A DNA stretch of 64,000 nt from Myxococcus eversor (lineage in GTDB: Bacteria; Myxococcota; Myxococcia; Myxococcales; Myxococcaceae), in assembly GCF_010894455.1 (NCBI RefSeq), contig NZ_JAAIXY010000013.1:186001-250000 (forward strand). Direction: 5' to 3'. This document shows, piece by piece, positions 1 through 8,505 of the stretch (its first letter is position 1; each line of letters begins with the position of its first letter). A model generated the notes under the pieces. It saw nothing but the letters and a program-made list of their open reading frames with translations, did no database searches and was not told where the DNA came from. The position numbers and the translations under genes are program-made.

Positions 1-278
1 TGGACCTTGCCCTCCATGCGCAGCACCACCTTGTGCCACGGCCCCGGGCACTCGGCGGGCGGAGTGAAGGTGCCCGTGAAGGGCGTGAAGTCGTCGAACT
101 TCTCGTCGACGATTCGCACGGTGCACGACGCCGTCGCCGGCCGCTCCACCGTGGGCACCGCCGTGCGCGGGTCATCCCAATCCGTACCGAACTCAGGGGG
201 AGGCTCGACGGCCAGCGCTGGCAGCGTCGCGCCCAGCGTAAGGACTGCCGCAACGAAGGCTCGGGGGAAGGCTCTCAC
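1..278 (-). CDS. PNGase A-like peptide-N-glycosidase, 5' part only
   Basis: The reading frame starts at a GTG at 278, with an AAAGGA ribosome site 7 bases upstream, and runs off the left edge of the window after 92 codons. The first ~22 residues form a signal peptide (basic MRAFPRAF, then a hydrophobic stretch ending ALA), so the protein is exported. After a linker comes a beta-type stretch with FDDFTPFTGTFTPP, then ECPGPWHKVVL. That ECPGPW-x-KVV block is typical of the N-terminal jelly roll of peptide-N4-(N-acetyl-beta-glucosaminyl)asparagine amidase A, which removes N-linked glycans from glycoproteins. Only the first ~90 of several hundred expected residues are visible and the catalytic part lies outside the window. 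The family call therefore rests on one conserved block. Confidence 0.65.
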   Translation of the reverse strand, partial: MRAFPRAFVAAVLTLGATLPALAVEPPPEFGTDWDDPRTAVPTVERPATASCTVRIVDEKFDDFTPFTGTFTPPAECPGPWHKVVLRMEGKV

Positions 279-353
279 GGCTTTTCCTTTGAAGGCGGTT
301 ATTGCCTGGAGACTAGGCCCCGCCTGCGTCGTGGGCAATCGAGCCCCGCGCGA

Positions 354-387
354 AAGCCCCAGGCCCGGTGACGTGGGCCTGGGGCTT
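354..387 (-). terminator. Rho-independent-type hairpin after HhH lipoprotein gene
   Basis: An 11-bp perfect inverted repeat (GCCCCAGGCCC at 356-366, GGGCCTGGGGC at 375-385), extended by two A-T pairs, lies 10 bp past the stop of the leftward HhH lipoprotein gene. The following T run is short on the minus strand. The CCCCAGG/CCTGGGG arms are repeated in the terminator of the paralogous gene at 55.8 kb. Confidence 0.75.
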
Positions 388-396
388 CGGGGTGAA

Positions 397-1440
397 TCAC
401 TCGACCCAGTGCTGGACCGTCAGGATGCGGAAGCCCGTGGTGGCGTTGACGAAGAAGTGGACCTGGATGCCGGCCCAGGGCCCGTCGTTGTAGCCGATGT
501 GGCAGCCCTTGAACGTGCCACCCGCGGTGCGCGCGTCGAGGTCATCCAGGCCGTCGTTGATGACGCTGGTGGGAATCTGCCCCTGGTACGCATAGGTGTT
601 GGCGGCGCTCGAGACGTAGTTGTGGACCTCGGTGGCGTCGGCCAGGTTCGGGCGGTTGGTGAAGCGGTTGTTCGGGAAGGTGGCGGGGTCGATGCCGAAG
701 CACTGGGCATAGGCCAGGCGGTCATTGCCGTACTCGCCGTTCATCACGCTCTGGATGTCGAACGCGAGGTCCATCTTCACCGTCCAGTTGCCCTCCGGGA
801 GGGCATTCACCGAGGAGACGAGGACCTCCAGCGCGTAGCCCAGGTTGGCGGCGTTGCGCAGGTTGCGCAGGCTCACCGCGCCGATGCCCGACGTATTGGA
901 GATGGCCTGGACGGACGTGAACGGGCGCAGGGCGAGCAGGTTCGTGGCGCCATTCCACGCGTACGGCAGGATGGCGTACAGCGCGGAGCTGCTCACGGTG
1001 TTGACCAGGGAGACCACCGCCGCGGCGTCATCGGTGGAGACCGCCAGCTCGTCCAGGATTCCCACGCAGCTGCTGTTGATGAGGCCATTGGCGCGCGCGC
1101 CGCTCTCCAACTGCGTCAGGCGCACGGGGCCCATCAGGTGGACGGCGGAGAGCTGCGCCAGCGTCGCGAAAGGCGCCGTCGAGCGGCTGCTGACCAGGTT
1201 GAGGACGAGGTCGCTGGGCAGGTACGCGTCCAGCGTCCCGGGCGCCGCCGTGTTCGCGAAGGTGAGGATGCCCTGGCACTCCGGCGCGACGTCCACGTTC
1301 GTCAGCGTGAGGGACGCGTCCTGGTTCGCGGGTACCTCGGTCGTGGGCTGCTCGGACGGGGTGGAGGGCTCGGAGGGCGAGGTGGGACCACAGCCGACCA
1401 GCAGGCTGAGGCAAAGCAGGGCTGAACCGAGACGACGCAT
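397..1440 (-). CDS. Helix-hairpin-helix secreted lipoprotein (paralogue A)
   Basis: The 347-residue product starts at the ATG at 1440, preceded by GAGGAG; the open frame extends upstream but the signal peptide fixes this start. A lipobox (LLVGC, Cys17) predicts a lipoprotein. Residues ~30-50 are a Pro/Ser/Thr/Glu linker. Two helix-hairpin-helix-like units follow, at ~71-116 (ends MGPVRLTQLESGA) and ~157-198 (ends SGIGAVSLRNLRNAA). The C-terminal ~150 residues hold a conserved FKGC...GY...GPWAG...FFV...TGF motif with paired Cys. HhH units usually bind DNA without sequence specificity; a role at the cell surface is inference. A clear paralogue sits at 55872-56891 with the same promoter and a similar terminator. 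Enzymatic function is unknown. Confidence 0.85.
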   Translation of the reverse strand: MRRLGSALLCLSLLVGCGPTSPSEPSTPSEQPTTEVPANQDASLTLTNVDVAPECQGILTFANTAAPGTLDAYLPSDLVLNLVSSRSTAPFATLAQLSAVHLMGPVRLTQLESGARANGLINSSCVGILDELAVSTDDAAAVVSLVNTVSSSALYAILPYAWNGATNLLALRPFTSVQAISNTSGIGAVSLRNLRNAANLGYALEVLVSSVNALPEGNWTVKMDLAFDIQSVMNGEYGNDRLAYAQCFGIDPATFPNNRFTNRPNLADATEVHNYVSSAANTYAYQGQIPTSVINDGLDDLDARTAGGTFKGCHIGYNDGPWAGIQVHFFVNATTGFRILTVQHWVE

Positions 1441-1477
1441 GGAGAACTCCTCAGTGCACGACAAGAGAGGGGTCACC

Positions 1478-1506
1478 CATACACCAGTAGCCTGACTCGC
1501 TGATAA
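1478..1506 (-). promoter_or_regulatory. Promoter shared with the HhH paralogue
   Basis: Reading leftward, a -35 TTATCA (1501-1506) and a -10-like TGTATG (1478-1483) are separated by exactly 17 bp. The block TACTGGTGTATGG is repeated base for base upstream of the paralogue at 56891, with the same spacing. The ATG is about 38 bp downstream of the -10 box. Confidence 0.6.
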
Positions 1507-1632
1507 TCCGTGTTTCGTTACAGAGTCGTGCCGGAGGGTTGCTTTCTGGACGGACCCGCTGGACTCGGGCATGCAGGAGGGCCGTCCACTCAGAGGTTCC
1601 AGTCAGGGGCCTCTCCCGGCGTAAGGAAGTGC

Positions 1633-2778
1633 ATGCGAGCCTGTCCGTGCTGCATGGAGACGCTGACAGCCGGGTTGCTCGGCTTCGGCAGCCGGCGCCT
1701 GGCGGGACGCTGTGAGTCGTGTGGCGACGCTGTGTGTGAGACGTGTCTCAGCGTGCAGGTGCTGGAGGCGAGCGTCTTCCGGGCACGCATGGGCGGACCC
1801 GCACCGACAGGGGAGCAGGTGAAGGGGCGGGTGTGCCGCTCGTGCCTGTGGGAAGTCCTGGTGGACCAGGGTGAGACACCGCCGTTTCCCGCGCCGCGTG
1901 GACAGCGTGAGCGGGCGAGACGCGATGCTCGGGAGAAGTGCACCCACGGTGACGTGAAGCCGTGCATGGCGTTCTGTCCGGCGTGTGGTGACGAAGTCTC
2001 GTGGAAGAGCGAGCACGGCAATCCCGCCTGCGAGGCGTGCGGCGCGCCGTCCCACCGGGACTTCAACTGCTGCTGGGCCTGTGGCGAATCGTTCGAGGAG
2101 GAGAACCCGCCGAGGCCCGTCGCCCGCGGGTACAAGCTCGACTTCGACTGTGACGGTCCCGAGTGCGCGGGGAAGCTGGAGTGGCTCATGCCCTTCTGTC
2201 CCTGGTGCGGCGAGGAGAAGCACTGGGAGCACGAGGGGGAGCTGACGTGCGACGAGTGCGAGGTTCAGCTCGACCGGGGCTGGGCGTTCTGCGTGCGCTG
2301 CGGAGAAGAGGCGCCGCTGCCCGACGAATGTCCCCGGTGTGGGGTGGGGCTGGAGGAGGCCGCGTCGGCCGCGCGCTGTGAGCAGTGTCACCATCTGGTG
2401 TGTGGGGACTGCTGTGATGTCCGGGGCGTCGCGCAGGTGGGTGGCGAGGCCCAGGAGCGGCTGCTGTGCTCGAGCTGTGGCGAGGGCCGTGAGCCCGTGA
2501 GCGAAGAGCGCGCGCCTCCGGACGAAGCGGAGCGAGAGGTCCCTCCCGAAGAACCCGCCGCGCCGCGTGCCGAGACGCCTCCCACCGCGTGGGAGGTGCT
2601 CGGCGTTTCGCGCGGGGCGCCGCTGCCCGACGTGAAGCGGGCGTACCTGGCGCTGGTGGCGCAATACCATCCGGACAAGGTCGCCCAGCTCGGTCCGAAG
2701 CTCCAGGCCCTGGCCCAGGAGGAGACGCGTCGCATCATCGAGGCGTGGGAACAGGTGCGGAAGCAGTCGCGGCCCTGA
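1633..2778 (+). CDS. Zinc-ribbon protein with C-terminal J domain
   Basis: 381 residues, starting at the ATG at 1633 with AAGGA five bases upstream; the frame is open further upstream but lacks a better start. The first ~290 residues carry at least ten CxxC pairs (for example CPCC, CESC, CPAC, CEAC, CWAC, CPWC, CVRC, CPRC), arranged like stacked zinc ribbons. An acidic Pro/Glu linker follows, then a J domain at ~321-378 with the essential HPD at 346-348 (QYHPDK). J domains stimulate DnaK/Hsp70 ATPase. The zinc array probably binds a client or partner, which is inference. No signal peptide is present, so it is cytoplasmic. Its promoter region is shared with the divergent HhH lipoprotein gene. 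Confidence 0.85.
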   Translation: MRACPCCMETLTAGLLGFGSRRLAGRCESCGDAVCETCLSVQVLEASVFRARMGGPAPTGEQVKGRVCRSCLWEVLVDQGETPPFPAPRGQRERARRDAREKCTHGDVKPCMAFCPACGDEVSWKSEHGNPACEACGAPSHRDFNCCWACGESFEEENPPRPVARGYKLDFDCDGPECAGKLEWLMPFCPWCGEEKHWEHEGELTCDECEVQLDRGWAFCVRCGEEAPLPDECPRCGVGLEEAASAARCEQCHHLVCGDCCDVRGVAQVGGEAQERLLCSSCGEGREPVSEERAPPDEAEREVPPEEPAAPRAETPPTAWEVLGVSRGAPLPDVKRAYLALVAQYHPDKVAQLGPKLQALAQEETRRIIEAWEQVRKQSRP

Positions 2779-2829
2779 AGTCAGTCCCGCGCATGTCTGG
2801 CTTTGGAGCCGTTCGGCTCAGCCTCCAGG

Positions 2830-2964
2830 GTGATTGATTGGCGCCTGAATCCATCCAGGTTCTACGCGGAGGCCTCCTCGCTGTGGCTCACGAATCCGGC
2901 CTTCCTCCAGACGAACTACCTGCCCATCCACGACTTCTTCCAGGACGGCGACGACACGCGGTGA
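2830..2964 (+). pseudogene. Orphan C-terminal coding fragment
   Basis: This frame reads smoothly as protein (DWRLNPSRFYAEASSLW, then NPAFLQTNYLPIHDFF, then a Thr-Arg end) and finishes at a TGA that overlaps the GTG of the next frame (GTGA). It has no ribosome site and nothing that looks like a protein upstream before the stop of the J-domain gene. It therefore looks like the 3' remnant of a gene that was translationally coupled to the TPR lipoprotein. I do not recognise the family. Confidence 0.45.
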
Positions 2965-3546
2965 GTCGCGCGCTCCTTCTGGCCCTGCTGGGCGTCGTGC
3001 GCTGCGCGGTCCTGGCGTGCCAGGGGCACCGCGCCACTCGGACACAGGACGAAGTCAGCGTGCCTCGCGGTTCGGTCCGGTGGCGACGTCATCGCTCGGT
3101 CAAGTCCGATCTCGGGAGGCGTGGATCAAGCTCATGACGGACTTCGAGCGAGAGCAGAGTGCCGCGAGCCTCGCGCTCTGTGGGCACTACTACCTGGACC
3201 TGAAGATGCCGGAGCGCGCGGAGGCATGCTTCTCCCGGTCCCGTGAGGTGAACCCCATCCATGCCACGGTAGAAAGACTGGACCATGAGGCCGAGTCCGC
3301 TCCGGCGCGCGCGTTCGAAAAGCTCCAGGCGGAGGTGCGAAAGGAGAGACACCCGGGCCTTCTTCGAGTCATGGCGGCCTACCATGCGCGGGCTGGACGG
3401 AGTCAGGAAGCGCTCCGTTGGCTCGACGAGTCCCTTCGAATGAATCCCAGCCAGGAGCGAGGATGATCCTGCTCAAGCAGGTTTGCGCGAGCTTGGGAGA
3501 CAAGGAATGCCTGAAGCACTACCGCGACGGAAAGGCGCCGCGCTAG
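2961..3546 (+). pseudogene. Frameshifted TPR lipoprotein gene
   Basis: Three frames must be joined to read one protein. Frame 1 starts with GTG at 2961 and encodes a lipoprotein-like leader (SRALLLALLGVVRCAVLAC). Before ~3060 the coding sense moves to a second frame, open to 3466, which encodes helical TPR-like text (SLALCGHYYLDLKMPERAEACF and AAYHARAGRSQEALRWLDESL with an NP residue pair). At 3463 it moves to a third frame ending in TAG at 3546 (LLKQVCASLGDKECLKHYR). Two shifts in a short gene next to another remnant argue for decay rather than programmed frameshifting. Two base-call errors are the alternative. The intact protein would be a small TPR lipoprotein of about 190 residues. Confidence 0.65.
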
Positions 3547-3653
3547 CGACCTCGCGAGAGCGGCAGGGGGCACATCCTTCCGCCGCGGGCTGACCGAGTG
3601 GACTCAGGCGCTCCGTGGCTCCACTTCGCCACGGGGCGCCCGGAACCTCGCTA

Positions 3654-6518
3654 CTACTCGACCTGGACCTGGATGACCTGCTCGGCCGTGTTACCCGCCG
3701 CGTCCGTGGCGCGGATGAGCACCAGGTGCGAGCCGGGGCCGGAGAACGTCACGGGCGTGGTCGCCAGGTTCGTCCCCGCGCCGACGTCGGTGTCGCTGAC
3801 CCAGTTGGCCGTCACGTGGACCGGGGTGAGGTCCGTCACCTCGGTGACGACGTCCACCGTCAGGGGCTGCGCCTCCTCGAGGTTCGGCGCGACGATGCGG
3901 AGCAGGGGCGCGGTGCGGTCCACCGTCACCTGCCGGCTCTCGGTGGCGATGCCGCCGTCCGTGGCGATGACCGTGAGCGTGAGGGTGTGGTGGCCTTCCG
4001 CCAGGCTCAGCCACTCGACGACGTGTCCGCCGCCAGCGTCCGGAGTGAGTCGCACGGGAGCGCCGCCATCGATGGAGAGCAGCACCACGCTGATGGGAGC
4101 GCCACCAGGGCTGGCGGTGGCCCAGCCGCACGCCTTCACCTGCGCGGCGGACGTGTAGCGCGGCACGTCGCACATGATGAGGCTGGGCGGCGTGCCCTCG
4201 GAGTCGACCACGTGGATGGCCGTGGTGCAGGAGGCGCTGTTGCCCGCCGCGTCGGTGGCCGTGTACGTCACCGCCGTCGTTCCACGGGGATAGGTGCCGG
4301 CGGCCGGGCCGCTGACCTGCGCTCCACACGCGTCGGAGGCATTGGCCGCCCCGGGCGTGACGAAGGCGCCGTCAGGCCCGGTGGCCTCGACGAGGCGCTC
4401 GGGCGGACAGACGATGACCGGCGGGGTGACGTCCACCACGGTGATGGTGGCCGTGCACGTGTCGCTGGCCTGTCCATCCGACACCGTCAGGGTGACGGAG
4501 TGCGTGCCGGGGCCGAAGGGCCCCGTGGGGGCCTGCGACACTGAGAGCGGGCCGGGCTGCTCGTCCGGGTCGTAGCTGCCGTTGTCCACGCTCGCGGGCG
4601 CGTTGCAGCTCGTCGGGCTGGCGTTGACGGCCACGTCGCGGCAGATGGCCACGGGCGGCTCGTTGGTCGAGCAGGCGAGGCTGACGGGCGCGCTGCCCGC
4701 GTTGTTGGTCTCGATGCACTCCGTCTCGCGACCGACACCGGTGCCGTCATCGTCCGCCTTGGCAAAGACGACCGTGGTGCCACCAGGCGCCGAGGCGAGC
4801 GCCAGGCTCACCACCGCGCTGCTCCCCGCGCTCAGCACCGTGGGGAGGATGCCTACGCCCAGCAGCGTGCCGCCGGAGGTGGGATTGCCCTGGAAGAAGG
4901 CCACGCGCAGGCCCGCCGAGGTTGCCGCGTCACCCTGGTTGTTGACGCGGGCGTGCAGGCTCAATGTGCCCGTGGTCCGGTCACACGACGAGGTGACCTC
5001 CGTCACCGTCACGTCGGCCGCGGCATAGGGGCTGGTGCTGCCGTTGCCCTGGCTGTTGGCGCGGAACGTGTTGAGTCCCGGCGTGCGCCAGTTCTCGACG
5101 GGGTGCGCGGGGATGGTGCCGTTGTCGTTGACGTTCGTGACGGAGTACGCGTGCTGGTTCCAGATGCGACGCGTGTTCACCCAACCATCCTTGCGGTCAC
5201 GGAACACGCGGATGCCGGTAGGGCCGGCCCTGCTGTAGTTGTTCGACGCGACGACGATTTCCGCGTTGTCATCCGCGTCCACGTCGACGATGAGCGGGTT
5301 CTCGTACGTCGTCCCGGACGCGTGGGCCACATCGAAGCGCACCGCACCCGTGGCACCGTCGTAGATGCGCAGGCGGACCTCGTCGCCGTAGACGACCTCG
5401 GCACGGCCGTCGCCCTCGAAGTCGAAGGTGGACGAGCCCGTCACGTTCGAGCTCTGGTCCTGCGTGGGGCTGGACCACTTCACGGCGCCATTGGTCTCGA
5501 AGACGGCATACCGGCTGGCACCTGCCACGCCTACTTCCGGCGAACCATCCGCGTCGAAGTCCGCGATGTTGGGCGCGCCACCGCTGCCGCCACCGGGAAT
5601 CGTCTGGCTCCAGAGCAGGGTGCAGTTGTCATCCATCAGTGAGACGACGCCCCCGCTGACCACGACGACTTCTCCGTTCGAGTCCGCGTCGAAGTTGGCC
5701 ACGCCCGACAGGCCGTTGCCGATGCTCGTGTTCCGGCACTTGAGCGTGCCGTCATGGCGGTAGATGGACCGGCCGTTGACCACTTCCTGCAGCCCGTCAC
5801 CGTCGATGTCCGCGGCGAAGGAGATGGGGCCCTGGGGGCCACCAATGGTGTCCGTGCCCGCCCACTTCAACGCCCCGGTGTTGCTCAAGACGTATTGGCC
5901 GTTGAGGATCTCCACCGTGCCGTCGCCGTCCAGGTCCGCGAAGGAGGGGCCGCCCCAGCTGTTCTGGGAGACCGTCGTCCGGAACTTCAAGGCGCCCGTG
6001 TTCTCGAAACAGAGCAGGCCCGTGCCGCTCTCCGGGACGGCACACAGCTCCACCAGCCCGTCACCGTCGATGTCCGCGCCCGCGATGCTCGCCGCGCCGC
6101 GCACGCGCAGGGCCGGGTCCGTTACCGTCCACAGTTCGCTGCCATCCGCGCCGCTGATCGCTCGCAGCACGCCATTGGTGGTGTAGTTGCTGCCCGCGAA
6201 CGTGCTGAAGACGACGTCCGGGACGCCGTCGCCGTTCACCTCCACGACGATGGGCGCCATCATGACCTGGACGTGAGTTGGCAGGACGGTGCTCGAGTTC
6301 CACGCCCACTCCAGCTCCGGCTCGAAGTTCGGGTCGAAGGGCGGCTGGACCTGGCACTCGCCGTTCGCCGCCGAGGCAACCTTGCCCAGGGAGTCTGCTT
6401 CCGGGGAGACGGGGAGCGACGTCTCTCCACAGGCTGTCAGTGACAGCAGTCCCGCGACCGACAGCTTGATGCCTGCTCTCCACGTCCACTTCCCTCGGGA
6501 TGTTCTTGTCAATTGCAT
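3654..6518 (-). CDS. Large FG-GAP/HYR cell-surface lipoprotein
   Basis: 954 residues with a lipobox LSLTAC (Cys30). Residues ~80-480 contain about eight Ca-binding FG-GAP/VCBS-type loops (NGDGVPD, DIDGDGLVE, DLDGDGTVE, DIDGDGLQE, DFEGDGRAE and variants) and should form an integrin-like beta propeller. A CARDB-like Ig module (~520-625, RVNNQGDAATSAGLRVAFF) and HYR-type modules (~640-790, DVTPPVIVCPP and TYTATDAAGNSASC) follow. A further Ig-like pair ends at the C terminus with ATDAAGNTAEQVIQV. The architecture is typical of myxobacterial surface adhesins or sugar/protein binders, and no catalytic domain is seen. The gene is monocistronic and divergent from the alcohol dehydrogenase. Confidence 0.9.
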   Translation of the reverse strand: MQLTRTSRGKWTWRAGIKLSVAGLLSLTACGETSLPVSPEADSLGKVASAANGECQVQPPFDPNFEPELEWAWNSSTVLPTHVQVMMAPIVVEVNGDGVPDVVFSTFAGSNYTTNGVLRAISGADGSELWTVTDPALRVRGAASIAGADIDGDGLVELCAVPESGTGLLCFENTGALKFRTTVSQNSWGGPSFADLDGDGTVEILNGQYVLSNTGALKWAGTDTIGGPQGPISFAADIDGDGLQEVVNGRSIYRHDGTLKCRNTSIGNGLSGVANFDADSNGEVVVVSGGVVSLMDDNCTLLWSQTIPGGGSGGAPNIADFDADGSPEVGVAGASRYAVFETNGAVKWSSPTQDQSSNVTGSSTFDFEGDGRAEVVYGDEVRLRIYDGATGAVRFDVAHASGTTYENPLIVDVDADDNAEIVVASNNYSRAGPTGIRVFRDRKDGWVNTRRIWNQHAYSVTNVNDNGTIPAHPVENWRTPGLNTFRANSQGNGSTSPYAAADVTVTEVTSSCDRTTGTLSLHARVNNQGDAATSAGLRVAFFQGNPTSGGTLLGVGILPTVLSAGSSAVVSLALASAPGGTTVVFAKADDDGTGVGRETECIETNNAGSAPVSLACSTNEPPVAICRDVAVNASPTSCNAPASVDNGSYDPDEQPGPLSVSQAPTGPFGPGTHSVTLTVSDGQASDTCTATITVVDVTPPVIVCPPERLVEATGPDGAFVTPGAANASDACGAQVSGPAAGTYPRGTTAVTYTATDAAGNSASCTTAIHVVDSEGTPPSLIMCDVPRYTSAAQVKACGWATASPGGAPISVVLLSIDGGAPVRLTPDAGGGHVVEWLSLAEGHHTLTLTVIATDGGIATESRQVTVDRTAPLLRIVAPNLEEAQPLTVDVVTEVTDLTPVHVTANWVSDTDVGAGTNLATTPVTFSGPGSHLVLIRATDAAGNTAEQVIQVQVE

Positions 6519-6590
6519 GTCCCCTGTCCTTGGGTTTGGGCTTACAGCGATTGCGGTCTATAGGGGACTGTCGGAAAATGCTGCAAGTGA

Positions 6591-6623
6591 GTCGGAGTTG
6601 AACTCGGAGGTGGAGACTCCGAC
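6591..6623. repeat. 8-bp inverted repeat in divergent intergenic region
   Basis: GTCGGAGT at 6591-6598 and ACTCCGAC at 6616-6623 are perfect inverted copies 17 bp apart, between the divergent FG-GAP lipoprotein and alcohol dehydrogenase genes. It could be an operator or a transcript hairpin; sequence alone does not say which. Confidence 0.4.
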
Positions 6624-6745
6624 GAATGCCTGCCATTGGGTCAGGTTGATGAATGTCACGATGACGCGTCGAAAATCGTGGCTGGCTGGAATGCGAGCCC
6701 TGTTGGTGGCGAGTGGTGTGGATGTCCAGTTTGGTAGCGCCTTCG

Positions 6746-6760
6746 TTGGCAATCTGCCAA
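6746..6760. promoter_or_regulatory. Palindromic operator-like site at alcohol dehydrogenase start
   Basis: TTGGCA-ATC-TGCCAA is a perfect 6-bp inverted repeat with a 3-bp spacer, ending 12 bp before the ATG of the dehydrogenase gene. No convincing ribosome site lies between it and the ATG. It may be a repressor site overlapping the promoter or leader, or a hairpin over the ribosome-binding region. Confidence 0.45.
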
Positions 6761-6772
6761 TAATGGGCCCCC

Positions 6773-7894
6773 ATGGGTCTTCCGGTGCGTGCGGCGCTGG
6801 TTCAAGCGGTGGGTGGTCCCTTCCTGCTCGACGAGGTCGAGCTGGACGGCCCTGGTGTGGGAGAGCTGCGGGTTCGCGTGACAGCCAGTGGCATCTGTCA
6901 CACGGACCTCACCTACCGGGCGGGTGCGGGGCGGTTCCCATTCCCGGCGGTGCTGGGCCACGAGGGCGCGGGGGTGGTGGAGGCGGTGGGGGAGGGCGTG
7001 ACGGGCTTCGAGCCTGGGGACGCGGTGGTGCTCAGCTACTACTCCTGCCGAGCCTGTGGCACGTGTGAGCGGGGGCATCCCGCCTACTGTGAGCGCGGGT
7101 ATGCGGGGAACTTCTCCGGCGCGCGGCCGGATGGCTCCTTCCCCATGCGGTGGCGCGGTGCGCCCATCCGCTCGGGGTTCTTCCACCAGTCCTCATTCGC
7201 CACCCACGTGCTGGCGCACCAACACAACGCGGTGAAGGTGGACCGGAAGGCGCCGCTCGAGCTGCTCGCGCCGCTGGGCTGTGGATTCCAGACGGGCGCT
7301 GGGGCGGTGCTGGAGGCGTTCAAGCTCCAAGCAGGACAGCAGCTCGCCGTCTTCGGCGTGGGCGCTGTGGGGCTCGCGGCGGTCATGGCGGCGCGGGTCG
7401 CAGGCGCGGCGAGCATCCTCGCGGTGGACCTGGACGCGGGCCGGCTGGAGCTGGCGCGCGAGCTGGGCGCCACCGACACGTACCTGGCGGCGGAGCCCGA
7501 GCTGACGAAGACGATGCTCAAGCGCACCCGGGGCGGGGTGGACTTCGCGCTGGAGTGTGTCGGCATTCCTCAGGTGCTGCGCCAGGCGTTCGAGGTGACG
7601 CGTCCCTTGGGCACGTGTGGCCTGTTGGGCCTTCCCAGCCCCGAGGCGTCGGAAGTGACGCTCTCGATGACCCGGCTGCTCTACGGCAAGCGGCTGGTGG
7701 GCATCATCGAAGGGGACGCGGACCCGAAGACCTTCATCCCCCGGATGGTGGCATTGCACGCGGAGGGGCGGTTCCCGCTGGAGAAGCTGAGCCGCTCCTA
7801 CGACTTCGAGGCCATCAACGACGCGGTTCACGACATGGAAGCGCGCACGGTCATCAAGCCCGTGCTGCGCATGCACGGAGGAAGCACGCGATGA
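6773..7894 (+). CDS. Zinc-dependent alcohol dehydrogenase (MDR family)
   Basis: 373 residues. Catalytic-zinc ligands are visible in GICHTDL (Cys42) and the GHEGAG motif (His63, Glu64). The structural zinc site is complete: Cys92, Cys95, Cys98 and Cys106. A Rossmann GVGAVGLAAV motif lies near residue 195 and is followed by the acidic residue of AVDLDAGR, which favours NAD over NADP. This matches the aryl-alcohol/benzyl-alcohol dehydrogenase branch, oxidising alcohols to aldehydes or the reverse; the substrate is unknown. The start is uncertain because the leader lacks a good ribosome site; a GTG at 6785 is an alternative. The stop overlaps the next start (ATGA), so the two genes are translationally coupled. 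Confidence 0.9.
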   Translation: MGLPVRAALVQAVGGPFLLDEVELDGPGVGELRVRVTASGICHTDLTYRAGAGRFPFPAVLGHEGAGVVEAVGEGVTGFEPGDAVVLSYYSCRACGTCERGHPAYCERGYAGNFSGARPDGSFPMRWRGAPIRSGFFHQSSFATHVLAHQHNAVKVDRKAPLELLAPLGCGFQTGAGAVLEAFKLQAGQQLAVFGVGAVGLAAVMAARVAGAASILAVDLDAGRLELARELGATDTYLAAEPELTKTMLKRTRGGVDFALECVGIPQVLRQAFEVTRPLGTCGLLGLPSPEASEVTLSMTRLLYGKRLVGIIEGDADPKTFIPRMVALHAEGRFPLEKLSRSYDFEAINDAVHDMEARTVIKPVLRMHGGSTR

Positions 7895-8394
7895 CCTTCG
7901 ATGAAGCGGTGAGCGCGGGGCGACTGGAAGCGCAAGCGGCGCTCGCGTTGTTCGACAGCCTGCCCACGGTGGAGCTGGAGTTCATGCGTGGCACCTGGAA
8001 GGGCAGTGAGCTCCTCACGGGGCACCCGATGGATGGGATGCTCGGCGCGACGGGCTGGTACGGCAAGCGGTTCATCGACGACGAGAGCGTGCACCCGCTG
8101 CTGTTCTACACGGAGGACGGTGCGTCGGTGTTTCCTGTCGACCCGAGGAAGTGGCCGTCGCCGGCGATTCGCGGCCTCGTGGGGCGGCACCGGGCGGACG
8201 TGGAGACCGGGAAGTTCAAGGCGCGCCTGCGCCTGACGGTGTACCGGGGCCAGGTCAGCGCGACGATGATCTACGACGACTGGCCCACCCATGACGTGTT
8301 CAGGAAGGTGGACGCGAACACGGTGCTGGGACTGATGGACGCCCGGGGGATGGCCGCGCCGTACTTCTTCGTGCTGCGGCGGGACGACAAATAG
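7891..8394 (+). CDS. GXWXG / DUF4334 family protein
   Basis: 167 residues, starting within the stop of the alcohol dehydrogenase gene (ATGA overlap). The N-terminal half contains the GXWXG signature (MRGTWKGSEL) and a GWYGKRF segment; the C-terminal half has the DUF4334 pattern (RLTVYRGQVSATMIYDD and DARGMAAPYFFVLRR). Such two-module proteins are small soluble proteins of unknown function, often placed beside dehydrogenases. Tight coupling to the alcohol dehydrogenase suggests they act on the same compound, which is inference. No signal peptide. Confidence 0.8.
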   Translation: MTFDEAVSAGRLEAQAALALFDSLPTVELEFMRGTWKGSELLTGHPMDGMLGATGWYGKRFIDDESVHPLLFYTEDGASVFPVDPRKWPSPAIRGLVGRHRADVETGKFKARLRLTVYRGQVSATMIYDDWPTHDVFRKVDANTVLGLMDARGMAAPYFFVLRRDDK

Positions 8395-8411
8395 GGCGCC
8401 CCGGATTTTCG

Positions 8412-8451
8412 CTCGCCCCGGCCCCCGCCGAGCGGAGGGCCGGGACGCGAG
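8412..8451. terminator. Bidirectional hairpin between convergent genes
   Basis: CCCGGCCC (8417-8424) pairs with GGGCCGGG (8437-8444), extended across a bulge by CTCG/CGAG. It lies between the convergent DUF4334 and DinB genes and can serve both strands. Confidence 0.6.
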
Positions 8452-8505
8452 AGCGTCTGTCATCAGGTGGGCTGGCTCAATGGCAGCCAGAGACAAGGTC
8501 AGTCG

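Noticed and set aside
2961..3546. Programmed ribosomal frameshifting in the TPR gene
   Set aside because: Two shifts, no slippery heptamer or stimulatory structure seen, and a neighbouring gene remnant; decay or sequencing error is simpler.
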